Shown: positions 24,034 through 33,165 of the stretch, in pieces
Position numbering within the stretch: position 1 is the first letter of the stretch
How the letters are laid out: each line of letters opens with the position of its first letter
From: Monomorium pharaonis
Taxonomy: Eukaryota; Arthropoda; Insecta; Hymenoptera; Formicidae
NCBI RefSeq assembly: GCF_013373865.1
Contig: NC_050472.1
Coordinates: forward strand, 12,035,413-12,099,412
Direction: 5' to 3'
Length of the DNA stretch: 64,000 nucleotides
The notes under the pieces: model-generated
The model's database searches: none
Told to the model about the DNA's origin: nothing
Seen by the model: only the letters and a program-made list of their open reading frames with translations
Made by a program: the position numbers and the translations under genes

Positions 24034-24487
24034 CAGGATGTTACAAAAGCATCGGATTTGCTTAGGACCATGCGATAGAGAATGAAAATCTAAGAAGAAA
24101 TGATTATTAGCTCTCGAAGCTGTAAGCTGCAGAATAAAACATTTCTTTAGTTAAAGATACAAATTCGAAAATTTTCTAAGTCCCGTCGAAATGGAAATAT
24201 TTCTCGGTAACCGACAGTTTTATTGAAAATTTTGGTAGCCTTCCAAAGAATTTTATTGATAATTATTAGCATTAGAAGCATTTTTTAATTTTTAATAACC
24301 AGAAGTCAACTTCACGCATTCTCCGTCACTGACTTTCTCTTGTACCTCCGCGCTTATTGACTTATTACAAAGATGAATTAAGACGAAACTATTTACCGCA
24401 TCGAAAAATAGTATTAGACATTTCTTCTTAGATTTTCATTCTCTATCGCATGGTGCTAAGCAAATCCGATGCTTTTGTAACACCCTG
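24034..24487. mobile_element. 454-bp MITE, CAGGATGTTACAAAAGC tips, TA duplication
   Basis: The first about 85 bp (through ATGAAAATCTAAGAAGAAAT) are repeated inversely at the right end (CTTCTTAGATTTTCATTC to TTTTGTAACACCCTG), flanked by TA at 24032-24033 and 24488-24489. Tips resemble those of the 6379 element, as expected for Tc1/mariner-type MITEs. Confidence 0.75.
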
Positions 24488-24690
24488 TATAATTGCAAGT
24501 CCATTTTTTCTCGGGGTGCTATAGTTTGAGTGGCTCAAGCACTTTTCTTGACGCGCTTTTATTCGTACAATTTAAATAGTTAATATCTCGATTATTATTG
24601 CGGTAGCCCAAACTAATAATGGACTTTTACGTTTACCTCAATCCTTTCTATCTTCCCTTGAATTAATGGATAACATTCCCACTTCATCCT

Positions 24691-24692
<2 letters not shown>

Positions 24693-24733
<41 letters not shown>

Positions 24734-24760
24734 CGCGCGCGCGCATGCGTGTGTGTGTAG
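24693..24760. repeat. Compound (GT)n(GC)n microsatellite
   Basis: About 17 GT units pass directly into about 9 GC units, then GTGTGTG and a purine-rich AGAGAGAGG tail. It lies at the end of the dispersed repeat that is also seen at 10.9 kb. Confidence 0.85.
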
Positions 24761-25199
24761 AGAGAGGGGGGCGGGGGTACACTTATTTTTTATGTTTAAA
24801 TATAATTCAGTTAACATTTCATTATTGTAATTACTTCAATCACATAAAGAGTTAACAATAGCACAAGGGCATTTATTATTAGAGTGCAATATTTAAGGGC
24901 ACCAATTTTAAACTTCTTTGTTTATTGTAAATCTTTCAAATGAGATATAATATATCTCATTTGAAAGACATACTCTCTATTTTTGTATTAAGATTTTTAT
25001 CTTATTTTATCGGAAATATGTTATATTTTTTATCACAAATTATAAGAATATATATATATTTTTTTAAGCCTACTATTTTAATTTTTGTTTCATCTTGTAT
25101 CAAGCAATATAATATAATTTCTCTGATTATATCTTTGAAGTATTTTTGTAACTTAGAGCTTCATATATTTTTATTATAAATCATAATTTGCTTGCGCAG

Positions 25200-25422
25200 G
25201 AAAAGTCAAACAGAATTGTGAAAGAAGTTACTGAGACAACCGTTTTACGAGTATCGCACGAGGTTCGATTAGACGTAGCCTCATATAAAGTGATATCAAA
25301 TACCATACAAGATCATCAATACAATATCGACGTGAAAGCTATTCAAAATGCAGAACGTACATTAAAAGAAGGATCAAGCGAAAAAACAGATGACATTCAC
25401 CAATCTGATTTATCGCCATTTA
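25200..25422 (+). CDS. Internal exon of upstream host ORF, charged helical segment
   Basis: The acceptor is TTGCTTGCGCAG at 25199; the donor is TTTA|GTTAGT at 25423. Without splicing the frame stops immediately (TAG at 25426). Entered in phase 0, left in phase 1; the exon at 41180 supplies AA to make a Lys codon. The peptide (VTETTVLRVSHEVRLDV) is charged and possibly helical. The following intron is 15.8 kb and contains the complete LTR retrotransposon. No family recognised. Confidence 0.65.
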
Positions 25423-25514
25423 GTTAGTATTTTAATAATTTTAATAGTATTATATAGGATATATGTTTTAGAAATATGTGACCACACTTTAAAAACATAT
25501 CCTACTAATTTTAA

Positions 25515-26111
25515 CCCTTATACGACACCCTGGATCAAAGTGACCCGAAGAAAAAAATGCGTCGCAATATCTCCCATTAAAATGCTGATATCAGGACTTG
25601 TCGCGCCATCTCTTGGTAGTTTCAATCTCTCCCTTGACGAATAATTCGTGAAAGAATCTTGAAGCAAATGTGCTATCGTTTTTGTGTAACGACTTTGCGT
25701 AAAAATCATATATTCGGTTTTCCAATATGTACTTTTTTGAAATGTTGGCTTTCGCGCGCATTTTCGTTTTAAATTATATGATCCAAAGAGTATGCAGTTC
25801 AATTTTTACGTAAGAATATTGAAAATTTCTAAAGTTATTAAATATACTGAGCAATAAAATTAGCGCAACAAGAATTTATACCAAAATTTCACTCAGATTC
25901 GAATAATCGTAACTTCGCGAAAACTTTTTATATTGGAAAGTTTTTTTTCATTTTAAAACTTGAAATCTTATCAAAGACATATCAAAGTTACCTATGCATT
26001 TTAGTCTGTTTATGCCTGTTACCAACATTAGCATCACCCGATGTACAATACGAGAAGGTTGCTGGCCAAATTTTGCGCATTGTGTGCGTGCGTGCGTGCG
26101 CGCGCGCGCGC

Positions 26112-26163
<52 letters not shown>

Positions 26164-27045
26164 AACAAATAGCAACTGCAGATGGCATTATAGCGCATAT
26201 AGAAAATTCCTCAAGATGCAATTAGATTCTGCATCCTGCATCTTCAAAAAGTCATTCAGAGACGAAAAGGTAAAACACATGTATTTATTTCGGGCAATAT
26301 TTTTTTCATTTCGTTTGTCCAACACGTCACATATACACACACACGCACGATACACACATACGCGCGCGTGCGATTCGCAAAATCCACCATTTCTTTGTAG
26401 TGCATCGAGAAATGCTAATGTTGGCGACAACTATAAACAGACTAAAATGCATAAGTAACTTTGATATGTCATAACTCCCCCCCAAAAATTGTACAGACTT
26501 CAATTTGTAGGGAAAAATTCATATTGTACAATAAGTCTTATAAAGTTTAGGAGAAAAATTTATTGCACTTCGTGAAGCGCATCAAAGTATAAAAATTTTT
26601 GAAAAAACAAAACACGTTTTTACTTTTAAAGAGATGCCAAAAAAGGAAAAGGGTTAAAATTTGACAAATGCTCTTTGAAGTGAAAACTCCAAGCTTTAAA
26701 ATGAAAAAAAAAACTTTGCAATACAATAAGATTTGCGAAGTTATGATTATTTGAAGTTGAGTGAAATTTTGGTATAAATTTTTGTTGCACTAATTTTGTT
26801 ACTCAGCATATTTTATAAAAATGATTATTTTTTGTTTACAAATCAATTCAAAATTTTTAATCATGAAAATTTATTACCAACTCTCTTGAAACAATCTCTT
26901 ATTTTGAGTGCTGGAAGAATGCACCCTATCAATTTCAGCCAAAAAGAATCGATCTCCCGTTTGTGGTAATCATGCAAAGTAACGTCGGGTTAAAATGACC
27001 CAGTGCGTATTTTATGTCTCGCACAAATAGTGTGCAGTTCAAGAG
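25515..27045. mobile_element. TTAA-flanked piggyBac-like remnant, split by a foldback
   Basis: TTAA at 25511-25514 and 27046-27049 bracket inverse-like ends: CCCTTATACGACACCCTGGA at the left; the right end reads on the other strand as CTCTTGAACTGCACACTA. Both ends carry a GGGTCA/TGACCC word about 30-65 bp in. The ends match only partly, so the call is tentative. The 84- and 94-residue frames within show no transposase motif. Split by the 25845-26808 element. Confidence 0.4.
25845..26808. mobile_element. Foldback, CTGAG(C/T)AA(T/C)AAAATTAG tips
   Basis: Left tip TACTGAGCAATAAAATTAGC and right tip inverse (CTAATTTTGTTACTCAGC), flanked by TA. The arms pair along their length (TTTTAGTCTGTTTATGCC at 26000 against AAACAGACTAAAATGCA at 26436). 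The centre has a (CG)n(TG)n microsatellite at 26088-26160 and a short mixed CA/CG tract at 26334-26370. Tip and TA flank fit a Tc1/mariner MITE. Confidence 0.65.
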
Positions 27046-27394
27046 TTAAGAGTAAAAAAAATTATAGAAACATAATACCTGAAATGTTTCTTATCCAACC
27101 GACAATACATTTTATTTGTAGAAAAAAAATGTTTTAATAATAATTCTATTGACCAATAAAGTGACAAATGAGATCAATTGTAAGGTTTACATTGTTCACT
27201 CGCTCAAAAATTTTAGATTTCTTGGAGTTTCATTTAGAAACATCTTAAAACTTTTGTTTATTACTCCTGTTGTGGACGTATTCCGAAAACGTATTATCTC
27301 TTTGTGTGACAAAATGTGAAATATAAAAATTTTTTGACGATCTTTTCAGTCTATGAGATCAATGCAAGACAATACGGAAAGAAATTATTTCCAA

Positions 27395-28460
27395 TAAAAA
27401 GAACCGTAAAAATACCCGTTTTTTCGTTTTTTATTTTTCGCAGAAAGTTTTACGATGAGCGTACAATTGGTTTCAGAGATATAAGAAGTCAAAGTAGTTA
27501 ACACCTACTAAGAAAGTATAACTCCATCGATACTTATCTGAAAAATTTAAGATGGGAGATCCGATATAATGGATAAAAGCATAATGAAATTAATTTGTTA
27601 TGAGTGACATACTCATAACAATAAAGTGTCAGTAACACAATGACGTAAGTCGGTCAGCTGCAGTCAGCATCGAGCGAGGTTTCGCGCAATCCGCTCGACA
27701 ATTAGCGCAATGCTCCTTAGACAGCACTTGCTGTCTAAGCAATAATTTGGAATACTGACCGATTTACACCCTCACGCAATCCTCCCCTTCTTTCGATCCA
27801 ACTACCGAATTATCGGATATATAAACCGGCGAAAGAAGGTGAGGAGCGGGTCAATCCGAAGTAGACAAACTAAGACTACACACGACACTCTGCTTTGCGG
27901 GGTCGTGTATCGCCGAGATAACTTATTGTAAACACACAACCACGACGCTCTGCCTTGCGGGGTCGTAGACAACGAGCTAATAGACGCGACACTCTGCCTT
28001 GCGGGGTCGCGATCTACCCATTGTAACTGAATACAAGAATAAAAGTGTTCAAGACAAATAACGGTGTATGTGACGAAATACCTTCCTCGCGAGATCTCTG
28101 GCAGCGATCCCAAATCGTACTCACAACGAGAGGTACAACAAATTTCTCCAAAAATTGTTATCTAATTATCAGATCTGACATCAGATTCGTAATCAGGAAT
28201 TCAAAGAACCCGTAGATACTGAGTTTCGAAAAAATTCAACAAAAGTTTATGCTATCAAGTGTCGATAATGTCATACTTTGTTTGTAAGCGTTAACTACTT
28301 TGATCCCCCTATATCTCTGAAATCAATTTATGCTCATCGTAAAACTTTTCTGCAATTAATTTTTTATCTGAGTTTGGCATAAAACTCATGTGATGACTAT
28401 TTGGCATAAAATTTATATGATATATCGAGGACGGAAAAACGGACATTTTTTGCACCCTTT
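27395..28460. mobile_element. Foldback element interrupted by a solo LTR
   Basis: GAAAGTTTTACGATGAGCGTA at 27443 pairs with GCTCATCGTAAAACTTTTC at 28332, and GTCAAAGTAGTTAACACC at 27489 with GTTAACTACTTTGATCC at 28291. The unpaired centre is the LTR at 27596-28140, so the LTR was inserted near the turn. Boundaries are approximate. Confidence 0.55.
27596..28140 (+). mobile_element. Solo LTR, Ty3/gypsy-type, 545 bp
   Basis: It begins TGTTATGAGTGACAT, ends GAGAGGTACAACA, and is flanked by AATT on both sides (27592-27595; 28141-28144). A 4-bp duplication fits Ty3/gypsy integration. GATATATAAACC near 27817 is a TATA box and AATAAAA near 28040 a poly(A) signal, so the LTR reads on +. Between them lie three copies (27890-28012, spacing about 55-60 bp) of a GC hairpin, CGACACTCTGCCTTGCGGGG plus TCG. 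No internal domain, so it arose by LTR-LTR recombination. A truncated relative in reverse orientation lies at 57609. Confidence 0.75.
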
Positions 28461-28653
28461 TTGCGATTCTTTTTTAATAAAATATTCTTATCGACATCTT
28501 GTAAATAAAGTAATTATATGACTTTAAAAAATTCTTTTATAGTGAGTAGAATATGTTGTTAAAGTTTGACCACTCATTTATAAAACCTAGTACACATGTA
28601 TAATTCATAATGCACATATGCATATATATATATATATATATACATATACACAT

Positions 28654-29185
28654 TGTTGTATCCCTGGTCTCGGGATACAGTGCGGGACCGCTGCCGATGA
28701 CTCCTCGGGATCAGGTTTCCAAGAGATAACGCCGAGAGTTAATAATAAGAGATATATATTTATTCTTCCTGTACAGTTTTCGTTAGCGAACCCGAAAGAT
28801 GAGTTACTTCGTCTAGTTTGTAGTTTCGACGAGCGACATATACTCGTCGCTATTATTATTGATTATGAGCCCACTCGTTCTCTTTCCGCGGTCTTTATAT
28901 ACTCAGCCTTTCGGCTTGTTACCAAGGGGTGTCACTCGCGGTCACGGGCCTTTGGCCCGTGCACTAGCTTAGCCAGCAATTGCTAGCTAGGCGCATTCCA
29001 CCGGAAATCAGGAGATTTCGGGTGGCAAAATGAGTAACCGGATATGTAGCTCGGTGTGATGTCCGGTGTGAAGGCCGGTGCGATGCCCGGTAGCAAGGCC
29101 GGACGGTGTCGTCGCGCGAGGTGTCACTCGACACCCTTCTCGTTATTACAAGTAGAGTTTGTGTGAGTGTCGCGCACTCACAACA
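28654..29185 (-). repeat. 3' LTR of the retrotransposon
   Basis: 532 bp, TGTTG...CAACA at the edges. On the - strand it contains TATATAAAG (28901-28893) and AATAAA (28764-28759), so U3-R-U5 runs from high to low coordinates. A strong short hairpin GGGCCTTTGGCCC lies near 28947. As far as I could compare, it is identical to the LTR at 38592. Confidence 0.95.
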
Positions 29186-29200
29186 TCCCTCCCCCTTATT
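29186..29200 (-). other. Polypurine tract
   Basis: On the - strand AATAAGGGGGAGGGA directly abuts the 3' LTR. This is the expected RNase H-resistant primer for plus-strand DNA synthesis. Confidence 0.85.
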
Positions 29201-29371
29201 GGAAAGAAAACGAGGGGCTGAGTTTTCGCAACTAATAGTTTACGCTATCTTATCGCTTTTCCTTAGTGAAAAACTATATACTAATCGCTATTTCTTTATT
29301 GTTTTATACTAATAATTACATACCATTTGTAGCTGGTATTGCTCGTTCTCAGATTCGCGTACACACAGGTT

Positions 29372-29776
29372 TTAAAATCTTTCAAAACTGAACATGTTCA
29401 TGTCCAGGGTCTCGTTTACGGCCTCTTCTTCGTCGAGGAATATCTCGATGCACTTCCGGCAGTTTCTGGCAGGGCACACGTTCATTAACACTTTTCCGCA
29501 TTTGAAACACTCGGTGATCGTTTCCCAATGTTCGTCAGGTGAGAGCTGCGTCCGGTATCCGTGTGCCGATGGATCTCGTATGGTGCAATAAAGCCGGTAT
29601 CGTTGGCGATAACAGCTTCGGCACCATCTTCTCCAAGGAAACTCTGTTTCCACTAGACATCTCTCTGTTGGTTGGAGGCAGATGCTTCGTAGAAGTCTTT
29701 CGTATCTTTCTGGGTGGTCCAATGGGCGCACTCCATCGATGGGCTGACTGAGTTCAAATTCCACAGGAATTTTCAT
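29372..29776 (-). CDS. Cys-rich accessory ORF downstream of env
   Basis: 134 codons from ATG at 29776, the last ORF before the polypurine tract. The frame is open for a further 14 codons upstream. It has two Cys clusters, WCRSCYRQRYRLYC in the middle and CFKCGKV...CPARNCRKC near residues 90-108, the latter spaced like a zinc-binding ribbon, followed by an acidic tail (FLDEEEAVNETLD). No family recognised. Errantiviruses normally have only gag, pol and env. A possible acceptor (AG at 29812-29811) has the same phase as the env acceptor, so the protein could use the leader start codon; otherwise it starts at its own ATG. A nucleic-acid-binding or regulatory role is a guess. Confidence 0.6.
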   Translation of the reverse strand: MKIPVEFELSQPIDGVRPLDHPERYERLLRSICLQPTERCLVETEFPWRRWCRSCYRQRYRLYCTIRDPSAHGYRTQLSPDEHWETITECFKCGKVLMNVCPARNCRKCIEIFLDEEEAVNETLDMNMFSFERF

Positions 29777-30271
29777 CCTGTCCTTGGAGTTGGTGTGTGT
29801 GTTGTAAACTCTATGTCACCGGGGTAATTTGCGGGGCTGGTTCCGCCTGGCTGCTGCTGTTGTTCTTGAGCTTGAACTTTGTTTATCGTAACGACAGTAT
29901 CGAGTCTTTAGGGCTCGATTGGGTCGTCAGTTTTTATAGTCTCGTAGGAATGGAAGTGGTGGGGTGTAATTCCCTAAATCGGGCCATATATGGTCATAGT
30001 CAATTCAGCTATGCACATCCGGTGTGTGAGCGAAATTTGCAGAAATAAGTTTTTTGATTCTTTGGTTCCGGTGTAACGCGATATATCGTGTGATATATGG
30101 GTCTAATTTTGTTAATCCGAGACGTAGAGCTGTGCAAACTAATGCCACGTTTTTTCCCGCAGGAAATAATGGATCAAATTGTATATGATATATATAATAA
30201 TTACTATTACATATAGTTGTTAATTACTATTACATATATATACATATATATATATATATATGTTTTTTGTG
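29777..30271 (-). other. Element spacer between env and the Cys-rich ORF
   Basis: No credible ORF on the element strand. Contains a CATATATGGTC palindrome-like word (29980s), GATATATCG.GTGATATATGG words near 30080, and a (TA)n tract at 30240-30260 close to the end of env. Confidence 0.5.
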
Positions 30272-32063
30272 TTAGAAACGTGTGCTGTTGCTTCGTTTTA
30301 GGATAGATCTCGGTATCGTATATTCTGTATCTATATCTAATGTCACCCGCTTATTGTTATTCCGTTTTTTCTTTTTTATTATAATAAATCCTATTACTAC
30401 GGCTATTATTATTATTACAATTGTTGTTCCGCTTGTCGCCATTGGAAAAATAAAGTGTGGCGACTGAAAAATCGAACTTGAATTTTTATCTAGTTCGTTG
30501 TCTATCTCCTCTAATTTATCCTTGGAATTTTTTAATTCCGTCGGATTTGGTATAATATTTTTTAATTTTATTTCTTTGAGACCTGTATCGTTTTCTAAAC
30601 CAGGCTTCTGTAGTAGTGAAATATTATACTGAGGGAGATATGATTCTACTCTTGTCTCATGTGACATCTTGGGTGATCTTATAATTGTATTTTCTGTCAC
30701 TAACTTACAGTTATTTTTTAATGTAATTTTACCTACTTTTTCAATTGTTTCCTTTATTTTTCCATGGTCTTTACAATGTAGAGTAATTACTTGCTTTCGT
30801 GGTGACGAGTATAGCCACGAGTGTGAATTACTTAACGCTATCCAAAGACTGTGGTTCGACGTCGCATTTTTTATGTTACAATTTTTATAATGATCTTTCG
30901 TTTCTAGATACATTTTTATCTCGCAGATAGAGTCTGGGTTTATTTGATATACGGGGTGATTTTCCGTGCATAGGTATTCGGTATTTATCTCTATGCATTT
31001 CCGCAGGTCGTTCTTTGCGAGGGTTATGTAAGTACGCTGTTCTGTGTCTATTGCAATCAGGGGATTGTTAATTTCTACGAACGAAAAAATGTTGTTCTGA
31101 CTTGGGATAGGTAGCGGAATTACACTTAGTATTTCGTATTTTGGCATCGAAATTAGAGGGAATCGTAAAATAGTATATATATTTATTTGATCGCAGTATG
31201 CGCCTACTGTCGCAAATTTCTCTATTGTCGACCATTCATTCTCTTTTATTCTGAATGGGAAGTAGAGTCCTTCGGGCAATTGCGAGCTAGCGTCTTTAAG
31301 TGATTCTATTATTATTGATATAGGTGTTAACCGAGGATGCAGAATTCCTTCTTTTAAAAACGTTAAATATTCTAGTACGTCTTCCGCGTCGCGTGTTAGA
31401 TCAGACAGTACCGCGTTAATTATTATAAAATTTTCGTGTAAGTTACTTTGGCGTTCGTCTTCTAATAATTTTGTTCTTAGTTTGTCTGTCGCGTCCGCGA
31501 GAGTATTTTCGTTTTGTCGGATAGTTCTTTCACTGTTATCAATGTGAGCGATAGTGGCTTGCATTATTTTTATTTGGTTTTTTATTGCGTGTTTGTTTAA
31601 TTCCTGTGAGTCGTGTAATACCGTTAGTTGTTCGTTAATTAATTTTTCATCGTTTGCGTCCATCGTACCGAACAATGATTTTGCGACTGATCCTATCCCG
31701 TCGATTAATCCTCTTTTGTGTATTCTTGTATTGTATGTTGAGTTTATGCGTTCTATTAATTTATTAGTTCTTTCACACCCTTTTTCAATAACGCTGTGTA
31801 AATTTTCGCATGTTTCTTTCCCTATGACTGCTATCATTTTGCATAGATTATCCGTTTTGCGTACGTATTTTTCTACCTGTGCGAGTCGTTTTGATAGTGT
31901 CGTCACGTCTATCTTGATGACCACTTTCCAGAAGGATTCAACCTGATGTAATCCTCCTAGCTTTTCAAAATATATCCCTGGATGGTGCGTAAATTTTTCT
32001 ATTTCATACGGTGCCTTCATGTCCGGGTCTTCTGCGGAACTTAGCGTCACCCAGATTATAAAT
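30272..32063 (-). CDS. env: Envelope glycoprotein, main exon (errantivirus env / baculovirus F-like)
   Basis: The envelope protein would mediate attachment and fusion of viral particles. An open frame of about 600 codons ends at 30272. Near its N-terminus is the conserved GIYFEKLGG...FWKVVIKIDV block of insect errantivirus Env. About 110 residues in, a furin-type site (RIHKR) is followed by a Gly/Ile/Leu-rich fusion-peptide-like stretch (GLIDGIGSVAKSLFG). An Asn-rich ectodomain follows, then a C-terminal membrane anchor (TTIVIIIIAVVIGFIII) with a basic cytoplasmic tail. There is no usable ATG before the conserved part; the first in-frame ATG lies inside it. A splice acceptor (AG at 32065-32064) opens this exon in the phase of the leader donor at 38298. 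The frame is intact. Confidence 0.85.
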
Positions 32064-33165
32064 CTGTAATTATTTTGTTTTATTTAAAAAAAAAATTTTT
32101 TTTTTTTTTTTTTGTATATATTATTTTTACTTGCTACAAAAGTATTTTTATATGTGATCGTTGTGGGACCGTGGGAGCGGAAAAGGATTCTCAAGTTCAG
32201 ATGGGAGCGGAAAAGAATTCTCAAATTTGTATCGTTTATCATTTCGCACTTCGAAATGTGTCATATTTTCGTTTCCGTTGCCTGTGTATCTCGTTGATTC
32301 CTCATTTTTTATCGTATGCTTAGCGTTGCATCCTGTTATCTATTTACACCTTTTTTCGTGTGTCTTTTCTTTTCTGGACGATCCGGTCCTTTAGTCTCTT
32401 GTCGGCTATCTGTTCGTGCGTTTGCTTGTTTTTCATAATCATGTCTCGTCGTGAGTTTTTCTTCGCGTCTTCCAGTGAAGAGAGTGCTGAGGAGAGTGAG
32501 AACAGTTTCGACGATTTCAGTGATCTTGACACTGTGGCTCTTTTGGACGAAAGTTTTTCGTCCGTTGATGAGGAGTGCACGGGTGCCGCTGAGCCATTGC
32601 TCGTTAGTGGGTTTGAACATTTATCAAACCCTGATAGTGCTCCTTATGGAGATTTAGATTTATTCATGGACCTTTCTCAGGAGTCCGAAATGTTTGTTCC
32701 CGCCGGTGCGGAGGGCGAGGTGTTCTCCGAGTGTTTTCCGACCGACGAGCTTGGGGAAATTTTGATTCCCGCCCCTTTGCTTGCTCGTTTTTTAACTAAT
32801 GATTATAGTGAAGAATTCGGTGGTGACCTCGATTTGGAGTTCGAGTTTGCCGTGGATCAATATTTGCGCGAGGGAAACTTGCCTCGTCTGGATCTTTCGC
32901 CGGAGGATCCAGACATGGACGCGGTTGACTAATCCGTGTATAGATACTTTGTAGTATAGTAGTTTGTAGTGTGTAGTTTAGTTTTAGTGTTTAGTTTAGT
33001 TTTAGTGTATAGTGTATCCTCTGCTGTTATGGATTATGTTCCTGGTTGGCGGTCTTCGTTTTGGTGAGTCTAATTCTTTTTTATTTATTATATTTCTCTT
33101 TTTTCTTTTTATTGTGTATGTGCGTGCATGTGAGCATGTTTTTTATCCTCTCTTTTGACCGCGGG
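32064..33165 (-). other. Spacer between pol and env; no sense ORF, carries an antisense ORF
   Basis: On the element strand only short frames exist. A long poly(A)/poly(T) run (32083-32115) lies just upstream of the env acceptor and supplies pyrimidines on the element strand. At 32172-32225 a 30-bp direct repeat (TGGGAGCGGAAAAGGATTCT, twice) is present. At 32935-33020 TAGTTTAGTTTTAGTGT words repeat. The large open frame is on the + strand. Confidence 0.7.
32441..32932 (+). CDS. Antisense acidic ORF inside the retrotransposon (163 aa)
   Basis: The ORF runs opposite to gag, pol and env. ATG at 32441 has A at -3, a fair context; the TAA stop ends at 32932. The product is extremely acidic and Ser/Phe/Leu-rich: EESAEESENSFDDFSDLD near the N-terminus, then repeated acidic-hydrophobic stretches (GDLDLFMDLSQESE; GGDLDLEFEF). 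That composition resembles acidic transcription-activation domains. There is no membrane segment or zinc site. An AATAAA (33175-33180) downstream on + overlaps the end of pol and could end the transcript; a GTGAGT donor-like site is at 33064. I know no homologue. Long Asp/Glu ORFs rarely persist by chance and the sense strand here is empty, so I think it is real, but expression is unproven. Confidence 0.6.
   Translation: MSRREFFFASSSEESAEESENSFDDFSDLDTVALLDESFSSVDEECTGAAEPLLVSGFEHLSNPDSAPYGDLDLFMDLSQESEMFVPAGAEGEVFSECFPTDELGEILIPAPLLARFLTNDYSEEFGGDLDLEFEFAVDQYLREGNLPRLDLSPEDPDMDAVD

Noticed and set aside
24940..25179. 79-aa hydrophobic ORF before the exon at 25200
   Set aside because: AT-driven Phe/Ile/Tyr-rich frame directly followed by a clear acceptor; intronic.
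29797..31946. ORFs on + over env and the spacer (83, 61, 73 and 130 aa)
   Set aside because: Shadows of env or low-complexity sequence; hydrophobic composition follows from AT-rich antisense codons.
32360..32440. Longer antisense ORF with a hydrophobic, signal-like N-terminus
   Set aside because: Its first codon is GTG, not a normal eukaryotic start; the first ATG is at 32441, after the hydrophobic stretch.
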